NCBI GenBank assembly: GCA_014379275.1
Contig: JACMMA010000837.1
Location: forward strand, 1-8,704
Direction: 5' to 3'
From: Armatimonadota bacterium
GTDB lineage: Bacteria > Armatimonadota > Armatimonadia > Armatimonadales > Armatimonadaceae
DNA: 8,704 nucleotides
Part shown: piece by piece, positions 5,403-8,704 of the stretch
Numbering within the stretch: position 1 is the first letter of the stretch
Layout: each line of letters opens with the position of its first letter
Notes under the pieces: model-generated
Database searches by the model: none
Told to the model about the DNA's origin: nothing
What the model saw: only the letters and a program-made list of their open reading frames with translations
Translations under genes and position numbers: made by a program

Positions 5403-6427
5403 TCGGGATTTTCCATCGCCTCGCCATACTCGCCGCGCCGTGCCGCCCGGTTGCACCGGGCGCGGTAGAGGAGCGCCTTCTGTGCCGCCGCCGCGTGAGC
5501 ATCGTCGCCGCGCCAGATCTCCAACGCCGGTTGCTGGATCGCGCGAGAGAATGAAAACGTCACCGCCCAGGGAAGCCGCCCTCGGAACCGGACGTTCATG
5601 GCGTTCAAGCGGGCGGACGCGAGTTGCGCCGGTTGCCCGCCCGATAGGAACGCGATCCCCGGAACAGCGGCGGGCACCGTACGTAACAGAGTGCGTACCG
5701 TCACGTCCGCGACCGCTTCCGCCGACTCCTGATCGGGCGCGTCCAGACCGGGCAACACCATGTTGGGCTTCAGGAGCATTTCTTCGAGCGAGACGCCCTG
5801 TCGGGACAGCTGATCGAACACGGCTTCCAGCACCTCCTGCGTCGCTTCGCGGCACCGCTTCAGCGAATGGTCACCCTCCATCAACACCTCCGGCTCGACA
5901 ACGGGCACCAGTCCCGCCTCCTGGCACAGGGCGGCGTACCGCGCCAGCGTGTGCGCGTTGATCTCGATGCCTGTCCGGGTCGGGATGCCGTCGCCGAGGG
6001 CGATCACCGCCCGCCACTTCGCGAAACGGGCGCCCATGCCTCTATACTCCGCCAGACGGTCGCGCAGTTTATCCAGCCCCTCAGTCACCTTTTCGCCGGG
6101 ATGTCCGGCCAGATCTGTCGCGCCCGCGTCCACCTTGATGCCGGGAACGATCCCTGCGTCTGCGAGTACTTCGGCGAACGGTCTGCCGTCGTTCGTCTTC
6201 TGGCGGATCGTCTCGTCGTATAGGATCGCGCCGCTGATGGACTCCGCGAGTCCCGGCGCGGTGACGATCATATCCCGGTACGCCCGCCGCCTCTCCTCGG
6301 TCTGGGGAATCCCCAACTCGGCGAACCGCTTGTCGCAAGTCGGGTTGCTTTCGTCCATCGCCAGCAGGCCCTTGTCGTCGGCGACGAGTTCGCGGGCGGT
6401 GTCGGCGAGCGGGGTTTGCATTTTCAT
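5384..6427 (-). CDS. Class I fructose-bisphosphate aldolase
   Basis: Schiff-base aldolase of the glycolytic class I family that cleaves fructose-1,6-bisphosphate to DHAP and glyceraldehyde-3-phosphate, and works in reverse in gluconeogenesis. The 347-residue protein, near the usual size, has every catalytic landmark: AMDES (D25), GIKVD (K98), FAKWR (K137), VEPE (E178, E180), LLKPNM (K220, the Schiff-base lysine), LSGGQ (S262) and FSFSR (R295). It resembles the aldolase A/plant type rather than the DhnA/FbaB type. The start is uncertain. ATG 6427 puts the first conserved block, TARELVADDKGLLAMDES, close to the N-terminus and has GGAG 11 bases upstream. ATG 6493 would add 22 unconserved residues and has AGGAG only 2 bases upstream. 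The C-terminus ends in a short Ser/Arg-rich tail, not the YVY-type end of animal enzymes. It overlaps the convergent GNAT gene by 19 bases. Confidence 0.95.
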   Translation of the reverse strand: MKMQTPLADTARELVADDKGLLAMDESNPTCDKRFAELGIPQTEERRRAYRDMIVTAPGLAESISGAILYDETIRQKTNDGRPFAEVLADAGIVPGIKVDAGATDLAGHPGEKVTEGLDKLRDRLAEYRGMGARFAKWRAVIALGDGIPTRTGIEINAHTLARYAALCQEAGLVPVVEPEVLMEGDHSLKRCREATQEVLEAVFDQLSRQGVSLEEMLLKPNMVLPGLDAPDQESAEAVADVTVRTLLRTVPAAVPGIAFLSGGQPAQLASARLNAMNVRFRGRLPWAVTFSFSRAIQQPALEIWRGDDAHAAAAQKALLYRARCNRAARRGEYGEAMENPDQSSRS

Positions 6428-6525
6428 AGAAAGGTTCGCTCCGGTTCCGGGCCGAACGTAGTCGCGCCCACATTTCTTGTTGCCGTTTGTCATGGCTCCT
6501 AAACGTTCCTTTGCCCGCTGACCGT

Positions 6526-6554
6526 AAACGAAGGCAGACTGCCCGTTTTCGTTT
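6526..6554 (-). terminator. Hairpin terminator after the zinc-site gene
   Basis: Outer arms AAACGAA (6526-6532) and TTCGTTT (6548-6554) and inner arms GGCA (6533-6536) and TGCC (6540-6543) pair around a 3-base loop, with a 4-base bulge (6544-6547). The structure begins 3 bases after the TAA stop of the gene at 6558. In the leftward transcript the descending arm ends in a T-rich TTCGTTT. The fold would separate the two-gene unit upstream from the aldolase gene, whose start lies 32-98 bases further on. Confidence 0.5.
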
Positions 6555-6557
6555 CGA

Positions 6558-7295
6558 TTATCCGTAGAGCCGTTTTACGGACACTTCCACGGGTCCGAAT
6601 ACGCTGTCACAGGAGCGGCACATGAATGAAGACTTTTCTTCGGGACTTCTGTCGATATAAAGCGGGTCGTTCGTGCCGCAAACGGGACAATTCACGCCCT
6701 CGCGCAACCACGCGCGGCACACTTTGTTGTGGGCCGTCGGCTTATGCAAACGGGCGTCTTCTGACACCTTTGCTCGCTCTCGGTGACGTTCGACTAGATC
6801 CCACTTCGCTTCCCAATCCACGGCCTCGATAACCGATTGCCCTGTCGGCACTGCCACCCGAAGATGTGGTATTACGGCGTCCACGGCTCGTTGCTCGACA
6901 GGGTGCTGACCTGCGGTTCGCCACCCTATCTCAAGCCAGTCTTCCCATTCGCCGAGCAGCCCCCGAATGTCCGAGCCGGTTTCTGCCAGCAGAACCGAAA
7001 TCTGTGAGACGTCCGAAGACGGATTCACTTTCACCAACATCTCGGTCGAGAGGAGCGCCCTGCCCCAGTACGGGTTATCCCGCTCCGCCTCGATCCATAT
7101 GTTCATATAAGCGTGAGCGAACTCGGCGCAATGTTCCCACCCTCCGTAACAGTCCCAGTGCATGAGGGCGTCGGAGTAGGAAAACAGGGCGTGTTCCTCG
7201 GAAAAGAAAACGTCACTTGTGGCGAAAGAGGATTCGTGTCTGTTTATAACGGCTTTGCACAGAGCACAGTCTATGCCTTCATAGCGAACTGCCAT
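6558..7295 (-). CDS. Hypothetical protein with two Cys/His zinc-site motifs
   Basis: I do not recognise this 245-residue protein. It has two likely metal sites: an N-terminal C10-x2-C13 paired with H46-x2-C49, and a C-terminal zinc ribbon CPVC (C203, C206) with CRSC (C226, C229). Between them is a Trp-rich acidic helical region (about 50-130, with EWEDWLEIGWRT) and an Arg/Lys-rich helix (about 160-200). There is no signal peptide or membrane segment. The start is ATG 7295, preceded by a strong AAAGGGGAA site 5 bases upstream; an upstream ATG at 7400 would overlap the neighbouring gene and add an unlikely 35-residue extension. It lies 37 bases downstream of the membrane protein gene on the same strand and is probably co-transcribed. 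Zinc ribbons often bind nucleic acids or proteins, so a regulatory or adaptor role is possible but unproven. Confidence 0.7.
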   Translation of the reverse strand: MAVRYEGIDCALCKAVINRHESSFATSDVFFSEEHALFSYSDALMHWDCYGGWEHCAEFAHAYMNIWIEAERDNPYWGRALLSTEMLVKVNPSSDVSQISVLLAETGSDIRGLLGEWEDWLEIGWRTAGQHPVEQRAVDAVIPHLRVAVPTGQSVIEAVDWEAKWDLVERHRERAKVSEDARLHKPTAHNKVCRAWLREGVNCPVCGTNDPLYIDRSPEEKSSFMCRSCDSVFGPVEVSVKRLYG

Positions 7296-7309
7296 ATACG
7301 TTCCCCTTT

Positions 7310-7332
7310 GTATACAGAGCGCCGCTCGATAC
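7310..7332 (-). other. Small imperfect hairpin between the two unrecognised genes
   Basis: GTAT and GAGC (7310-7313, 7317-7320) pair with GCTC and ATAC (7324-7327, 7329-7332) around a 3-base loop with an asymmetric internal bulge. It directly follows the TAA of the membrane protein gene and precedes the strong ribosome-binding site of the next gene. There is no T-tract. It could tune expression between the two genes, or be chance. Confidence 0.25.
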
Positions 7333-7800
7333 TTAAGGGGGCGACACTTCCATCGAAACCCAGACTGCGGATATAGCCGCAAGCAGAGTGGCGGCGGCAC
7401 TGAACAGAAACAGTGTGCTAAACAGCACTCTCTGCGAAAGAGACATCAACACCGACACAACACCTATCATGGTTACTGTAACTATCGACAACCGCTTATA
7501 GCGATCAGAAATCGACTGCCGTCCGAAACAGGCGATGATGGTAAGGAGGCAGACTAAAACAACGAAGTAAAGAAATCCGAAGTAAAGTATCGCCAGGGCC
7601 GGGCTACCGGTGCCGTTCCGGACGAAGGGGGAAATCAGTCCGACGAGGAGATATTGCACAACGGCGGCGAACACGACATCACGTGATACGTCGAGCAGCG
7701 ACACCCGGTTGTCGAAGTCGGACTGGTAAATCCTGATAGGAAGGCGTCGCGCTGTCAGGGTGGGAAGCGGTGGCGGCTCTTTTTGGTCGTTGCGTGACAT
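7333..7800 (-). CDS. Hypothetical four-helix membrane protein
   Basis: I do not recognise this 155-residue protein. A hydrophilic N-terminus with a Pro-rich patch (8-14) and basic residues (18-24) is followed by four likely membrane helices at about 42-60, 68-91, 103-121 and 126-150. The loop between helices 2 and 3 is short and basic (FGRQSISDRYKR). No enzymatic motif is visible. The start is unsure: ATG 7800 gives the product described, with only a weak GGAT site. A TTG at 7884 with GGGG 9 bases upstream would add 28 residues, but a good promoter overlaps that TTG, which favours 7800. The gene is AT-richer than the surrounding operons. It leads a two-gene leftward unit with the zinc-site protein and diverges from wecB. 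Confidence 0.65.
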   Translation of the reverse strand: MSRNDQKEPPPLPTLTARRLPIRIYQSDFDNRVSLLDVSRDVVFAAVVQYLLVGLISPFVRNGTGSPALAILYFGFLYFVVLVCLLTIIACFGRQSISDRYKRLSIVTVTMIGVVSVLMSLSQRVLFSTLFLFSAAATLLAAISAVWVSMEVSPP

Positions 7801-7855
7801 GCTTATCCATTCGGCATATTTCCGGTACAGTCGCTCCCATGCGACGGTCACCGTT

Positions 7856-7884
7856 ATTTTTACATGTTGTCGGTCAGGCGTCAA
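7856..7884 (-). promoter_or_regulatory. Candidate promoter of the membrane protein / zinc-site gene pair
   Basis: Reading leftward, a -35 box TTGACG (7884-7879) is followed after 17 bases by AAAAAT (7861-7856) with a TGT extended -10 element. Transcription would begin near 7848, about 48 bases before ATG 7800. The -35 is strong, the -10 weaker. Confidence 0.45.
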
Positions 7885-7915
7885 CCGCTATTTCCCCGCC
7901 TCTGCCCGCGTACGG

Positions 7916-7921
7916 TATCAT
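7916..7921 (+). promoter_or_regulatory. Possible -10 element of wecB
   Basis: TATCAT lies 7 bases before ATG 7929, so a transcript from it would start at or next to the start codon and be nearly leaderless. No convincing -35 box is found 17 bases upstream. The same stretch holds AGGGA (7922-7926), which could instead be a ribosome-binding site for ATG 7929 (2-base gap) or GTG 7938 (11-base gap), in which case transcription starts further upstream. Confidence 0.25.
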
Positions 7922-7928
7922 AGGGATC

Positions 7929-8704
7929 ATGCGCCCTGTGACCGATAAGAAGCTGACAATCGTCTGTGTGCTTGGCACGCGCCCCGATGCCGTGAAGATG
8001 GCCCCCGTTGTGAAAGAGTTCGCGAAGTTTCCCGATCAGGTACGACAGGTCGTGATCTCGACCGGGCAACACCGCGAGATGCTGGAGCAGGTGTTCTCCG
8101 TGTTCGAGATGCGCCCCGACCATGACTTAGGACTGATGGTGCCGCGCCAGACGCTGTCCGACCTGACGGCGCGGGCGATCACCGCGCTGACGCCGGTGCT
8201 GGAGGCGGAAAAGCCGGACCTGGTTATCGCGCAGGGCGATACGACGACGACTTTTGTTGCGTCGCTGTGCGCGGGCTACGTGCGGGCGCGGTTCGGGCAC
8301 GTGGAAGCGGGACTGCGCACCGACGATAAGTGGGACCCGTTTCCGGAGGAGATGAACCGGCGCATGACGACGCGCCTCGCCGACCTGCACTTCGCGCCGA
8401 CCGGTTTAGCCGCGCAGAATTTGCTCAGCGAGGGCGTGCCGCCCGCGACCGTGCGCGTGACCGGGAACACCGTGGTCGACGCCCTGCTTTCCGTCGCCGC
8501 GCGGGACTATCGGTTTACGGACCCGGCGCTCGCCGCAGCCGTCGCCAAGCCGGGGCGGTTGATTTTAGTGACCGCGCACCGGCGCGAAAACTGGGGCGAG
8601 CCGATGGCGGACGTGTGCCGCGCCGTATTGCGCATCCTGGAAACGTTCCCCGACACGCATGTCGTTCTGCCGATGCACCTGAACCCGGCGGTGCGCGAGG
8701 TGAT
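7929..8704 (+). CDS. wecB: UDP-N-acetylglucosamine 2-epimerase (non-hydrolysing), 5' part
   Basis: Cytoplasmic enzyme that interconverts UDP-GlcNAc and UDP-ManNAc, the precursor of ManNAc-containing cell-surface polymers. The first 258 codons are present; about 110-120 residues are cut off by the window edge. Conserved stretches are GTRPDAVKMAPVV (16-28, with D20 where Glu is usual, and R18, K23), STGQHREML (44-52), QGDTTTT (102-108, D104), GHVEAGLRT (123-131, E126), FPEEMNRR (138-145, E140, E141, R144), ADLHFAPT (151-158), VTGNTVVDAL (177-186), TAHRREN (215-221, H217) and LPMHLNPAVRE. All residues assigned to substrate binding or catalysis in E. coli WecB have counterparts here. The start is ATG 7929 or GTG 7938. 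The pairing with the WecA-like gene 3.1 kb upstream suggests a shared glycan pathway. Downstream genes are not visible. Confidence 0.93.
   Translation, partial: MRPVTDKKLTIVCVLGTRPDAVKMAPVVKEFAKFPDQVRQVVISTGQHREMLEQVFSVFEMRPDHDLGLMVPRQTLSDLTARAITALTPVLEAEKPDLVIAQGDTTTTFVASLCAGYVRARFGHVEAGLRTDDKWDPFPEEMNRRMTTRLADLHFAPTGLAAQNLLSEGVPPATVRVTGNTVVDALLSVAARDYRFTDPALAAAVAKPGRLILVTAHRRENWGEPMADVCRAVLRILETFPDTHVVLPMHLNPAVREV

Noticed and set aside
5304..5855. 183-codon minus-strand frame inside the aldolase gene
   Set aside because: Same strand, other frame, Arg/Gly/Ala-rich. The aldolase frame carries all catalytic residues, so this is a shadow.
7296..7400. Upstream ATG (7400) as the start of the zinc-site protein
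   Set aside because: It would overlap the end of the membrane protein gene by 68 bases and add a 35-residue extension, while ATG 7295 has a strong AAAGGGGAA site immediately upstream.

Overview
The window reads as a GC-rich bacterial chromosome segment. My best guess at lineage is Armatimonadota or a close relative. The evidence is a PEP-CTERM-type surface protein, which is not a Firmicutes trait, beside a glyA / dCMP deaminase / wecA-like / wecB gene order of the kind seen next to ATP synthase operons in Firmicutes and related Terrabacteria. This assignment is inference. There are no tRNA, rRNA, CRISPR or transposase genes.

Layout. 1-123 (+) is the last 40 codons of a zinc alcohol dehydrogenase. 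179-207 is a hairpin between convergent genes. 229-852 (-) is a secreted or anchored PEP-CTERM protein, AT-richer than its surroundings. 965-1714 (-) is an unrecognised protein with a proline-rich linker and a C-terminal coiled coil. 1715-1927 is a divergent intergenic region with a good sigma70-like promoter firing right. 1928-5402 (+) is a tight four-gene operon: serine hydroxymethyltransferase (glyA, TTG start), dCMP deaminase, a WecA/TagO-like polyprenyl-phosphate sugar-1-phosphate transferase and a GNAT acetyltransferase, with gaps of 5, 3 and 11 bases. 5384-6427 (-) is a class I fructose-bisphosphate aldolase whose 3' end overlaps that of the acetyltransferase by 19 bases. 6558-7295 and 7333-7800 (-) are two unrecognised genes, a two-zinc-site protein and a four-helix membrane protein, followed by a hairpin terminator. 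7929-8704 (+) is the first 258 codons of wecB, UDP-GlcNAc 2-epimerase, running off the window.

How the genes fit together. SHMT makes 5,10-methylene-THF and dCMP deaminase makes dUMP, the two substrates of thymidylate synthase, so the head of the operon is a thymidylate-supply pair. The WecA-like enzyme and WecB serve lipid-linked glycan assembly and UDP-ManNAc supply for cell-surface polymers. The PEP-CTERM protein is also a surface product, but nothing here ties it directly to those enzymes. The block from the acetyltransferase to the membrane protein separates wecA-like from wecB and looks like an accessory insertion. The most unusual points are the altered catalytic motifs of the WecA-like protein and the orphan two-gene module at 6558-7800. 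I saw no clear defence or mobile system.
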